A program made the translations under genes and the position numbers. 64,000 bases of DNA from Arsenicibacter rosenii (lineage in GTDB: Bacteria > Bacteroidota > Bacteroidia > Cytophagales > Spirosomataceae): contig NZ_MORL01000003.1 of NCBI RefSeq assembly GCF_001870735.1, forward strand, positions 476,875-540,874, in the 5' to 3' direction. Each line of letters opens with the position of its first letter. Within the stretch, counting starts at the first letter, position 1. The notes under the pieces were generated by a model. The model was given only the letters and a program-made list of their open reading frames with translations, was not told where the DNA came from and did not search any database. Of this stretch, positions 8,097 through 16,028 are shown piece after piece.

Positions 8097-9119
8097 ATGC
8101 ACCTCTTCCGTTTACTCCTTTGCCTGCTTCTGACGTATCCCGGATTTGCCCGGCATGGATTTGCTTGGCATGGATTTGCCGGGCAAATCCATGCCAAGCA
8201 CCATCAAGATACCTTACAGGATTACCGCTTTTACCATCAGCAGATTGCCGGGGCGCAGGAAGCCATCGTTAACCGGCAGTATGATCAGGCGCTGGCCCAA
8301 TATGAAACCGTTTTCAGCCGGTACAGCTTTATTTTCCTGCGGGACTATCAGGTAGCTACCCAGCTAGCTCTGCAAACCGGTCAGCGCGACAAGGCGTTTA
8401 CCTACCTCAGAAAAGGCATTGCCGGTGGCTGGACATGGAAGTCTGTTACGCGTAATGCCTTTCTGAAACCGTTAACCGCCGATCCGCAGTGGAAGCAGCT
8501 CCGCGACGATTATCCCGCACTGCGGGCGGCATACACCGCAAAACTCAACCTTCCGGTCCGGGAAAAGGTCCGGAAGATGTTTGGCAAAGACCAGCGCAAA
8601 GCCCTGGGCGCGTTATTGACCGTTGGCCCGAAAGCACAGGAACGTTATGCCATAAAACGATTTGCGCCCCACAGCCAGCGTCAGCTCGCCGCGTTGAGAA
8701 ACATCATGCTGACCGTTGGCTATCCGAGCGAGCAACGAATCGGCACCGACCTGTGGGCGTCTGTTATCCTGAGCCACCATAACTCCATCAGCCAGGCCCA
8801 CGCGCAACAGGATACGCTCTACCCTGCCCTAAAGCCTTATTTGTGGCAGGCCGTGATGTCCGGACAGATGTCGCCCTATGCCTATGCGAAAATTGAGGAA
8901 TGGTATGTAGTCATCCAAAGCGGCCACACCGGCAAACACACGGCGTTTCTGGCCGACAAGTTAACCCGGCAGGAACTCAACGAAGCCAACCAACGCCGAC
9001 AAGCCCTTGGCTTAAGCACTGTCGAAACCATCAACGGCTTGCTCGGCCTCCAGCAGCAAACCGGCATGAAGTTTTACCTGCCGCTGCACGTTTTCACCCA
9101 AACGACAATTATGGAATAA
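8097..9119 (+). CDS. Secreted TPR-like protein, function unknown
   Basis: I choose ATG 8097 over the TTG at 8091, giving 340 residues. Residues 1-18 are a signal peptide (FRLLLCLLLTYPGFA). After it comes a low-complexity HGFAWHGFAGQIHAKHH stretch encoded by a perfect DNA palindrome. Residues about 40-120 look like one or two tetratricopeptide helices (YDQALAQYETVFSRY, GQRDKAFTYLRKGI), and the GGW plus FLKPLTADPQWKQL pattern is common in Bacteroidota TPR proteins. The C-terminal half (about 150-340) is helical; it contains RIGTDLWASVILSHH and resembles the DUF6624-type regions that often follow such TPRs. That family link is a guess. It probably acts outside the cytoplasm. Confidence 0.7.
   Translation: MHLFRLLLCLLLTYPGFARHGFAWHGFAGQIHAKHHQDTLQDYRFYHQQIAGAQEAIVNRQYDQALAQYETVFSRYSFIFLRDYQVATQLALQTGQRDKAFTYLRKGIAGGWTWKSVTRNAFLKPLTADPQWKQLRDDYPALRAAYTAKLNLPVREKVRKMFGKDQRKALGALLTVGPKAQERYAIKRFAPHSQRQLAALRNIMLTVGYPSEQRIGTDLWASVILSHHNSISQAHAQQDTLYPALKPYLWQAVMSGQMSPYAYAKIEEWYVVIQSGHTGKHTAFLADKLTRQELNEANQRRQALGLSTVETINGLLGLQQQTGMKFYLPLHVFTQTTIME
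8163..8199. repeat. Perfect 18-bp palindrome inside coding sequence
   Basis: Arms 8163-8180 and 8182-8199 are exactly complementary with a single base (8181) between them. Just upstream, GGCATGGATTTGC-type units are also repeated in tandem (8151-8179). It lies directly after the signal-peptide codons of the gene at 8097 and adds His/Gly/Phe-rich residues to the mature N-terminus. Confidence 0.9.
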
Positions 9120-9130
9120 ATAAAAAAACC

Positions 9131-9160
9131 TTGTAAACTGCTGCTTTTTCGCTACCTTGA
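9131..9160 (+). promoter_or_regulatory. Possible Bacteroidota-type promoter
   Basis: TTG (9131-9133) is followed after 19 bp by TACCTTGA (9153-9160), near the Bacteroidota pattern TTG-N19-TAnnTTTG but with the last two bases off. It lies 50 bp before the ATG at 9211 and just before the duplicated leader. Weak evidence. Confidence 0.3.
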
Positions 9161-9175
9161 ATGCTGTTAATCAAT

Positions 9176-9215
9176 TTATTCCACAAGCCAATGAATTATT
9201 CCACAAACCAATGAA
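9176..9215 (+). repeat. 20-bp tandem duplication over a gene start
   Basis: Two adjacent 20-bp units (9176-9195 and 9196-9215) differ at one base. Each contains CCAATGAA, so the duplication creates two alternative ATG codons, one of them the start used for the next gene. Confidence 0.85.
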
Positions 9216-9561
9216 ACACCTGACCCTAACCGACAGCCCAATCTTTCCCCTGTCATTTGCCGTACAGGCTCGCCCCAAAAATTCCTGGCTGGATTCCACT
9301 CAAATCAACCGGTCAAATACACCGCTTTGTCTGGCAAACGGAATCATTGTTAACCCGGCCAAGGTAAACCCTGATTTTGTGACGTCCGTTAACGTCGTTA
9401 ACGATGAGGGTACCAGACAACGGCCCGGCCAACTGACCGATCATGGCTGCATCATTGTCGACGCCGGTCAGCAACAGGTATCCGTGGCAGTGCAGCCGGC
9501 GAATAAAACGGCATATGCAGGTTCCTCACCGGGCGTAGATTCAACGAGGTCTATGCGTTAG
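9211..9561 (+). CDS. Small TonB-plug-like protein, possibly degenerate
   Basis: The frame from ATG 9211 gives 116 residues. Residues about 35-95 (PLCLANGIIVNP, then NPDFVTSVNVVNDEGTR and TDHGCIIVDAG) follow the pattern of Bacteroidota plug domains: a name-your-product strand, NPxxIxSVxVLK, then GxxxxxGVIII. The usual alternating GAKA/NG motifs are eroded, and there is no barrel or signal peptide. It may be a stand-alone plug-like protein or a remnant of a larger receptor or BlaR1-like gene. The start lies in a 20-bp duplication, so expression level and start are uncertain. Confidence 0.45.
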   Translation: MKHLTLTDSPIFPLSFAVQARPKNSWLDSTQINRSNTPLCLANGIIVNPAKVNPDFVTSVNVVNDEGTRQRPGQLTDHGCIIVDAGQQQVSVAVQPANKTAYAGSSPGVDSTRSMR

Positions 9562-10181
9562 CCCGTTAGAGACCGCCTTTAATTGACTTACCCAGGAGTA
9601 AAATAGGCTATCCCCGGCCCTTTCAAACCCACTATCCATCCGGCAGGCTATTGTATGGGAGAGCTCCTGAGCTAGCAGGATTCGTTTATCTCGCAGTACC
9701 AGACTCATAAGTTATTTGGCCATATGAGTCTTATCAAGCTGAATAAAGCCCAAACGGGGCAACTATCGTTTTTTACGCCGCCCTTTGGCGGGGAGACTAA
9801 TTGTTTTGCTTAGGCCTTACAGCCCCCAATCCGTCCGGATGCTCATAAAGGCAAATGCCACTTTTATCGTTAAAAGTCTGAAGTCCCGGCATTCCTGACG
9901 GGCCAACGCTATGTGCCCGCCCTCAGTAAGCTTAGTTGTGTGCTTTTTCGAGAAGATGAGCTGCGGACAACCCAAAAAAATAACACAATAACATTTTTTC
10001 AAATAAAAAGTCAGAATGCATTCCTAAGTATGTACTTTTGGTGTGAAAAAATAATTCTAAACCTGACTGTAAAATTAGTCTGTTTCATATTAATAACCCT
10101 TTGCAGTCAAAACGTTTATTGTAATTACCTAAACTAAAGCTTCAGTTACTAAAAACTTGAGGCGCTAAAAGCAACTCACCA
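9562..10181. other. 620-bp intergenic stretch
   Basis: No supported gene. It contains GTTAGAGACCGCC plus TAATTGACTTACCC (9566-9593), loosely like the dispersed repeat at 11535 and 14894. An inverted repeat AGACTCATA (9701-9709) pairs with TATGAGTCT (9723-9731). From about 9970 the base composition turns AT-rich into the next gene, marking the edge of an acquired segment. Confidence 0.5.
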
Positions 10182-11492
10182 ATGTTAAAGTACTTTTGTT
10201 TAATACTCTGTATTTCCAGTATACTGATCTACTATATATGGGTTATTATAAATAGCCAAAATATTCCTTTCGCAGATGATTTGAGTTTTATGGCTAATCT
10301 ATATGATATTCAAACAGCCTCTAGCTTTACTGATAAAATAAACATTTTCTTTGCTTTTCATAATGAGCATAAATTACTTTATCCACGACTTTTAGTTTGG
10401 ATCCTAGCCAGGTTACAGGGAGGTATTATTGATATCAGATGGTGGATATGGATAGGAAATAGTTTTTTGTTAGGGGTTCTATACATTTTCTATATATCTT
10501 TCAAAAGTTACCAGAAGCCTTTTATTTATTTTGTACCGGTAGTATTATTTTTTTTTCAGCCAATTTATATAGAGTTAACTTATTGGGGTATGGCCTCCAT
10601 ACAAAATATAGGTATTCTATTAGTCAGCTCTTTGGTTTTATATAAAATATCTACATATGATACTGATATTAAAAAAATATTTATACTCTTCCTGCTAACT
10701 GTCTCAGCAGTTTTTACAAGCGCCAATGGCTTAGTGCTAGTGCCCATAATTGCCGGTATTCTTTTACTAAAAAAACGGTATAATCTCTTATCAATCTGGA
10801 TAATATTGGGCTGTATTTTATTTTGGTTCTACTGGCATGACTTCAATCCTCAGATTCACTCAGTAGCGATAAAACGTACTATATCGGGAGTAGTGTTATC
10901 CTTCTTCGCCCTGCTTGGTTCATTTCTTGAATCGCAGAGATATGGGAAGTTTACTATAGTCGCCGGAGTATTCATAGCTATAGCAATGGCGTATTTATTA
11001 TGGCCTATCTTAAAAATTATATTAAAGAGTGAGTTTAAAAAAATCAGCAATAGCCAACTATTCCTACTTTCTTACTTTATTTTTTTGTTGTTAACGATAA
11101 CAGTCATTGCTTTCAACAGAAACTTTGAAGATGCGCTTCACGTTAGCCGATATAAAATATATTCCGTACTAATACTAATTGTTATGTATTTTCTGATAAT
11201 CAGGCGCTACCAGGTTTCGATACATATTATTTATGTTTTAATAATCGGGTGTACAGGGTTTGCTGTTTACAATTATAAGCGTGCTAATGCTGTTACTCAT
11301 GCCCATAGTCAATTGTTGAATCAACAACTGAATAAATGGTTTTACTTACAACAACTTGACGCTCCTACTCCTCTTCAAGGGCAATACTATGCCACCAGAT
11401 GGACTGCATTATATTTGCAGGGTGCTTATATTCCTCCAATAGAATCGCGCAATCCTTCAAAACACGGCAATCGGATCGCTAAACCAAAATAA
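10182..11492 (+). CDS. Polytopic membrane protein, GT-C glycosyltransferase-like
   Basis: This is a 436-residue, very hydrophobic protein with about 10-11 predicted membrane helices, beginning at residues 3-25. The first outside loop holds PFADDLSF followed by FHNEHKLLYPRLL. An acidic pair in the first loop after helix 1 is the hallmark of GT-C enzymes, which transfer sugars from lipid-linked donors. A short soluble tail follows from about residue 375. The donor and acceptor cannot be told. The gene is much more AT-rich than its neighbours and stands alone, suggesting transfer from another Bacteroidota genome, where such genes sit in O-antigen or exopolysaccharide clusters. It could also be an unrelated membrane protein family. 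Confidence 0.6.
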   Translation: MLKYFCLILCISSILIYYIWVIINSQNIPFADDLSFMANLYDIQTASSFTDKINIFFAFHNEHKLLYPRLLVWILARLQGGIIDIRWWIWIGNSFLLGVLYIFYISFKSYQKPFIYFVPVVLFFFQPIYIELTYWGMASIQNIGILLVSSLVLYKISTYDTDIKKIFILFLLTVSAVFTSANGLVLVPIIAGILLLKKRYNLLSIWIILGCILFWFYWHDFNPQIHSVAIKRTISGVVLSFFALLGSFLESQRYGKFTIVAGVFIAIAMAYLLWPILKIILKSEFKKISNSQLFLLSYFIFLLLTITVIAFNRNFEDALHVSRYKIYSVLILIVMYFLIIRRYQVSIHIIYVLIIGCTGFAVYNYKRANAVTHAHSQLLNQQLNKWFYLQQLDAPTPLQGQYYATRWTALYLQGAYIPPIESRNPSKHGNRIAKPK

Positions 11493-11510
11493 ACACTCAG
11501 TGGTGTAGCC

Positions 11511-11550
11511 TGAACTACGCCCGACCGTTGGCTGGTCTCTGACCGGCATT
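11511..11550. repeat. Composite of two dispersed repeats
   Basis: TGAACTACGCCCGAC (11511-11525) matches the palindrome arm at 7005-7019 in all but two positions. It is followed by GTCTCTGACCGGCATT (11535-11550), which recurs exactly at 14894-14909. The two short elements together mark the right border of the AT-rich gene at 10182-11492. Confidence 0.65.
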
Positions 11551-11745
11551 CGCTTAACTAATTTAACACCGTTCCTCATACTCACCACTAGCCGGTTTAA
11601 TATCCTGTGGTTATACCTAAAACGAAAATCAGTCCGATGGGATGAAATATAGCGTCATCTATACCATTGCACCAATTACCCGTATCATAAGCGAAAGCCG
11701 TTGTCTTTATTGACCATAGAACGATCACTGCTCCGTCCAGGTCCG

Positions 11746-11779
11746 GACAAACCCCGTCCGCTTTCGGACGGGGTTTGTC
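11746..11779. terminator. Strong perfect hairpin terminator
   Basis: A 15-bp perfect stem (11746-11760 with 11765-11779) with loop CTTT is followed by GTATTT. No gene lies close on either strand (the plus gene ends at 11492), so it probably insulates the padR-permease operon from upstream reading. The rest of 11551-11898 shows nothing supportable. Confidence 0.75.
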
Positions 11780-11898
11780 GTATTTAGGCCACAAAACAGC
11801 CTTTTTACGGTCCCAGAGACAGGTTCAGACAGTTGGCCCCTGATTTGCTATGCAAAAGAGAAAGATAGGTCTACTCCCATCATCCGGTTTATCTGTTT

Positions 11899-12234
11899 AT
11901 GAAAGGTACTCAATTAGGAGAATTTGAAGAAATCGTGCTGCTGGCTATTGCTCTTCTCTACGACGACGCCTACAGCGTGGCCATTGTGGAAGAGCTGACC
12001 AATCGGCTGGAACGCCCCATGAGCCTGGGCGTTGTACACCGGACCATGCAGCGGCTGGAAGAAAAAGGGCTCGTAAACTCCCGTTTCGGGGAGGCAACGG
12101 CCGAACGCGGCGGACGGCGTAAACGCCTGTTTACCGTCACGCTGGCGGGTGAACAAGCCTTGCGGGAAGCACGCCGGATCCGGAACGACTTGTGGGATGG
12201 CATTCCGAATGCTGCGTTTACACACTTGCCATGA
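11899..12234 (+). CDS. PadR-family transcriptional regulator
   Basis: This is a 111-residue winged-helix protein of typical PadR length. Residues 1-20 (LGEFEEIVLLAIALL) open the PadR fold. Residues about 25-75 hold the recognition helix and wing: YSVAIVEELTNRLE, GVVHRTMQRLEEKGLV and the basic RGGRRKRLFTVTLAGEQAL. PadR proteins repress nearby transporter genes until a ligand binds. The stop overlaps the next gene's start in ATGA, so the two proteins are translationally coupled, and the regulator most likely controls this operon. The PadR-plus-FtsX arrangement recurs many times in Spirosoma-like genomes. Confidence 0.9.
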   Translation: MKGTQLGEFEEIVLLAIALLYDDAYSVAIVEELTNRLERPMSLGVVHRTMQRLEEKGLVNSRFGEATAERGGRRKRLFTVTLAGEQALREARRIRNDLWDGIPNAAFTHLP

Positions 12235-14870
12235 AAACGCCCCCTGCTCCCCAACCGCCGCAGTGGGCCGAACGCCTGCTGATGCGGATTGCCGCGCCTC
12301 ACCTGCGCGAAGAACTTGCGGGTGATCTGTATGAGTTGTTTCAACATCGGGTACAGCGTTATGGCCGTCGGAATGCCCGGCTTCTGTACGTTCTGGAACT
12401 ACTTCTGCTGCTGCACCCAAGACTTTGGCGCCGGCAGTCCGAAACCGGCAAACGGTATACTACCCCTCACTATGCACAACCCAATCCAACAACAATGCTA
12501 AGCAACTACGTTAAAATCGCCCTGCGGAAACTGGCCCGGCAAAAAGCCTACACGCTGATTAATGTGATCAGCCTGAGTCTGGGTATTGCCTGTGCCATAC
12601 TGATTTTTACTTTGGTGAAATACCACCTGAGTTTTGACACGTTTCATGCCCATCAGGACCGGATCTACCGGATTTATACAGAACTGCACAGAGAAAACAT
12701 CACCTATAGTACCGGCGTGCCAAATCCCATGGGAGACGCCTTCCGGAACAGCACAACCGTGGCAGATAAAATCGGACGCGTTGCCTTTCTGAACAAACGA
12801 TTGATTACTGTTTCGCCGGAAAAAAAGTTTGAGGCTAACATCGCCTTTGCCGACCCTGCCTTTTTCGACCTGTTTCACTTCCCGCTGCTGCAGGGCAACC
12901 CGAAAACTGCCTTACAGGAGCAACACACCGCCCTGATTACGGACCGGATCGCCAAACAATATTTCGGGGATGAGAATCCGGCTGGCAAGCTGCTTCACAT
13001 TGATGGATCGCTGGTAGTGAAGATTACCGGCGTTCTCCGCGATCTGCCGGCCAATACCGATTTCCGTTCCGAAATTTATCTGCCTTTCAGCAGCTTACAG
13101 GAGCATAGTCCCTGGCTGGTCGAAAAAGACTGGTGGCTGGGTTTCAACAAGGAAATGCAGTGTTTTATCCGGCTCAAACCTGGCGTTTCGCCGGCTATGG
13201 TTGATGCGAAACTGCTGCGGGCCATTTCGGAAAAGCACTATGATAAGGAAATGGCCAAAACGTTTCATTTCAAATTACAGCCCCTTTCCGACGTTCATTT
13301 CAACCCCAAACTCCGTGGGCAGACCGACCGGCAAAACCTCTGGACGTTCGGGCTTACCGGCTTTTTTCTGGTCATTACGGCCTGTGTCAACTTTATCAAT
13401 CTGGCAACTGCCCAGGCACTGGGCCGGTCAAAGGAAGTTGGCGTGCGGAAGGCACTCGGCAGCCGGCGCGGATCGCTTTTCTGGCAGTTTATGACCGAAA
13501 CAGCACTTATCGCCTGCCTGGGCCTGATCATTGCGTTAGGCTTAGCATACACTGCCCTGCCACTTGTGAACCATTGGTTTGACATCGCCCTGACCATCAA
13601 TCCGTTATCAGACATTTATTTGTCTACCTTCCTGATCACGCTGCTGCTCTTTGTTGTGTTCTGTTCGGGGGCCTATCCGGGCCTGATCCTGTCCCGCTTT
13701 CAGCCGGTAGCCGCACTCAAAGGCAAACTCTCTCAGCGGGCAGTTGGCGGCTTTTCTCTCCGGAAAGGGCTGGTAGTCACTCAGTTTGCTATTTCGCAGC
13801 TGCTCATTATCGGCACCCTGATCATTACCAGTCAGTTGCGTTATTCGCAGCAGGCCAACATGGGGTTCCGGAAAGACGCGGTTGTTATTCTGCCCCTGCC
13901 TGACAATAAACCCGCTACGATCAGCACGCTCGCTAATCAACTGTCGGGATTACCCGGCGCCGGTCAGGTAAGCTTCTTTGACAGCCCGCCTGCCACCGAA
14001 AGCATCGGCAGTACAGTCATCCGTTTTGACTCCCGTCCGGAAAATGAACGTTGGAATATTTCGGTAAAATCGGCCGATCACCGGTACCTCTCAACCTTCA
14101 GCATTCCCGTTCTCGCCGGCCGCAACCTGAACCCATCAGACACAGTCCGTGAATTTCTGCTCAATGAAACAGCGGTTAAAGCCCTTGGGCTGACTTCGGC
14201 GCAGGATGCCATCGGGAAACCGGCTTTCGTTGATAATCATCAGGGTACGATTGTGGGGGTGATGAAGGATTTTCACTTTAAATCGTTCCGGACCGTTATC
14301 GAACCCCTGTGTATCTCAACCCGCAGTGAAGCCTATAACAGCTGCGGCATCAGCCTTAACCCACACACTATGGCGTCAACGCTGACGGACATTGAAGCCA
14401 TCTGGAAAGCCCAATACCCGTCCGCTGTTTTCACCTACCGGTTTATGGATGAAGACATTGAGCGCTTCTACAAACTCGATAACATGCTGCTAAGGCTCAT
14501 CCAGCTCTTTGCCGGCATTGCGATCTTTGTCGGCTGTCTGGGCCTATACGGTCTGGTTTCCTTCATGGCAGCGCAGAAAACCCGGGAAATTGGTGTACGG
14601 AAAGTATTGGGCGCCACAACGGGGCAGATTCTCTGGCTGTTCGGAAAAGAGTTTGCTCGGCTGCTGCTGCTGGCCTTTGTGGTGGCCGCACCGCTGGCAT
14701 GGTGGGCTATGAACAAGTGGCTGACTAATTTCGTCTACCGAATTGAGCCCGGCATAGGCACGTTTGCCCTGGCGATGCTGATAACGATTCTGGTAGCCTT
14801 GCTGACGGTAAGTTTCCGCAGTCTGAAAGCAGCGCTGATGAATCCGGTCAGGTCGTTGCGGAGTGAGTAG
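12231..14870 (+). CDS. FtsX/MacB-type ABC transporter permease with prefix domain
   Basis: I start at ATG 12231 (879 residues), which overlaps the PadR stop by 4 bp. Residues about 8-70 (PQWAERLLMRIAAPHLREELAGDLYELF) are the permease prefix domain seen in these Bacteroidota permeases. A first helix near residues 105-125 is followed by a MacB-type periplasmic region. A central membrane block with KEVGVRKALGSRRGSL lies at about 380-490, then a second periplasmic region, then a C-terminal FtsX block with REIGVRKVLGATTGQI. The duplicated ARKALG-like loops are the coupling elements that touch the ATPase. No ATPase gene is adjacent, so it must use one encoded elsewhere. The substrate is unknown; relatives export peptides, toxins or act as mechanotransmission proteins. 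Confidence 0.9.
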   Translation: MKTPPAPQPPQWAERLLMRIAAPHLREELAGDLYELFQHRVQRYGRRNARLLYVLELLLLLHPRLWRRQSETGKRYTTPHYAQPNPTTMLSNYVKIALRKLARQKAYTLINVISLSLGIACAILIFTLVKYHLSFDTFHAHQDRIYRIYTELHRENITYSTGVPNPMGDAFRNSTTVADKIGRVAFLNKRLITVSPEKKFEANIAFADPAFFDLFHFPLLQGNPKTALQEQHTALITDRIAKQYFGDENPAGKLLHIDGSLVVKITGVLRDLPANTDFRSEIYLPFSSLQEHSPWLVEKDWWLGFNKEMQCFIRLKPGVSPAMVDAKLLRAISEKHYDKEMAKTFHFKLQPLSDVHFNPKLRGQTDRQNLWTFGLTGFFLVITACVNFINLATAQALGRSKEVGVRKALGSRRGSLFWQFMTETALIACLGLIIALGLAYTALPLVNHWFDIALTINPLSDIYLSTFLITLLLFVVFCSGAYPGLILSRFQPVAALKGKLSQRAVGGFSLRKGLVVTQFAISQLLIIGTLIITSQLRYSQQANMGFRKDAVVILPLPDNKPATISTLANQLSGLPGAGQVSFFDSPPATESIGSTVIRFDSRPENERWNISVKSADHRYLSTFSIPVLAGRNLNPSDTVREFLLNETAVKALGLTSAQDAIGKPAFVDNHQGTIVGVMKDFHFKSFRTVIEPLCISTRSEAYNSCGISLNPHTMASTLTDIEAIWKAQYPSAVFTYRFMDEDIERFYKLDNMLLRLIQLFAGIAIFVGCLGLYGLVSFMAAQKTREIGVRKVLGATTGQILWLFGKEFARLLLLAFVVAAPLAWWAMNKWLTNFVYRIEPGIGTFALAMLITILVALLTVSFRSLKAALMNPVRSLRSE

Positions 14871-14893
14871 CAAGTCCGCCGGGCGTTAAACCA

Positions 14894-14909
14894 GTCTCTG
14901 ACCGGCATT
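14894..14909. repeat. Dispersed repeat copy GTCTCTGACCGGCATT
   Basis: Sixteen bases are identical to 11535-11550. The copies continue with loosely similar TTGATTGACT and CGCTTAACT. It starts 24 bp after the permease stop. The rest of 14910-15147 is AT-rich leader with no gene. Confidence 0.6.
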
Positions 14910-15147
14910 TGATTGACTCGCTCAAGGTGTTTATCATTGGTTTTCCGGTGGTATCCTGAAAAAGATGACTTATAAGTATGTTGCCTAATTAACAAATAAA
15001 GCATCTTTTTTGTATATGATATTTTATTACTGCATACAAATCACAAAAAAAACGTAGAGAACCTTTACCTTTTAGTAGAATTTATTCATATATTAAACCA
15101 TTAATATGTTTATTTGCCAGAACAAAAACTTATATTATTTATTTCCT

Positions 15148-15723
15148 ATGAAAAAATTATTGGCTTTATTATGTACTTGCGCTGCTTTGTCAGCATCGGC
15201 TCAAGATTACAAGCCATTTAAGGTTAATCTTTCTGTTGGATTTGCTGCGCCTACTGGCCAAGGTGCTAAAGGTGGAGTTCTGATGTCAATTGAACCTAGA
15301 TATGGTTTGACCGATAATTTTGATGTTGGCTTACGAGTTGAAGGTGCGCTCATAGCAAAATCTTTTTACGCTAACGGTCAGCCTGTCAGCAGTGAAACTA
15401 AATTCTCGGGTTCTTATGTGTTAACGGGCACCTATTTTCATCAGGTAAATAATTTCCGGCCGTATGCAGGGATTGGTTTGGGAATATACTCATACGCTGC
15501 CAACAAATTTGGGTTCACTAATTCATCTGATTTAGAAGTATCCGCTGGTAATAAGCCTGGCTTAATGGTGCGTATTGGCTTTAAAACCGGGCACTTTAAT
15601 ATGGGGGCCGAATATAACATTGTAGGTAAGACAAAAGAGACGGTTACGGGTAAAGCCATTGAGAGCACTAACTCATACGTAGGAATAAAAGTGGGCGTTG
15701 ATATTGGTGGTGGTAAGCGGTAG
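15148..15723 (+). CDS. Outer-membrane beta-barrel protein
   Basis: This is a 191-residue protein from ATG 15148, which puts the signal peptide (MKKLLALLCTCAALSASAQ) at the N-terminus; a longer frame from 15106 is rejected for that reason. The mature part alternates short amphipathic strands and turns (VNLSVGFAAPTG, GLTDNFDVGLRVEGAL, FRPYAGIGLGIYSY, TNSYVGIKVGVDIG). That is the pattern of 8-stranded barrels of the OmpA/OmpW-like superfamily common in Bacteroidota. The aromatic or glycine ends suit a barrel. A terminator follows directly, so it is a single-gene unit. The role (small-molecule passage or structure) cannot be told. Confidence 0.75.
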   Translation: MKKLLALLCTCAALSASAQDYKPFKVNLSVGFAAPTGQGAKGGVLMSIEPRYGLTDNFDVGLRVEGALIAKSFYANGQPVSSETKFSGSYVLTGTYFHQVNNFRPYAGIGLGIYSYAANKFGFTNSSDLEVSAGNKPGLMVRIGFKTGHFNMGAEYNIVGKTKETVTGKAIESTNSYVGIKVGVDIGGGKR

Positions 15724-15749
15724 TAACCAGAATAGATTATGATTATCAC

Positions 15750-15777
15750 AAAGGCGCGGGATAATTCCCGCGCCTTT
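15750..15777 (+). terminator. Rho-independent terminator
   Basis: A 12-bp stem (15750-15761 with 15766-15777) with TAAT loop, ending in T4, lies 26 bp after the barrel gene. The following 15778-16028 contains no supported gene; it should hold the sulfatase promoter, which I cannot pin down. Confidence 0.85.
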
Positions 15778-16028
15778 TGAATTGTATACAACAAATTAAT
15801 GGTATAAAACTACCTTGTTCTATGTTGCCTGCCTCTACAATTACTCCAATGGGCGACAGGATTTGCTGTTGTGGAATAATAAACATGACGCGAACTGTGG
15901 GATAACCGATTCACTCTCTAATATAGTAACCCCCACCCCTCTATTGCTTTTGGTTTGTGTAGATCCCGTATGAACCGGCAGCGCATTCGTTGAGCCTGCG
16001 TTACCACCAACCCAAACAAACCACGTTA

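Noticed and set aside
9913..10137. Plus-strand frame of 74 residues
   Set aside because: No ribosome site or motif; it lies across the change in base composition.
11597..11794. Minus-strand frame of 65 residues
   Set aside because: Its first codons overlap a strong terminator hairpin and it has no recognisable motif.
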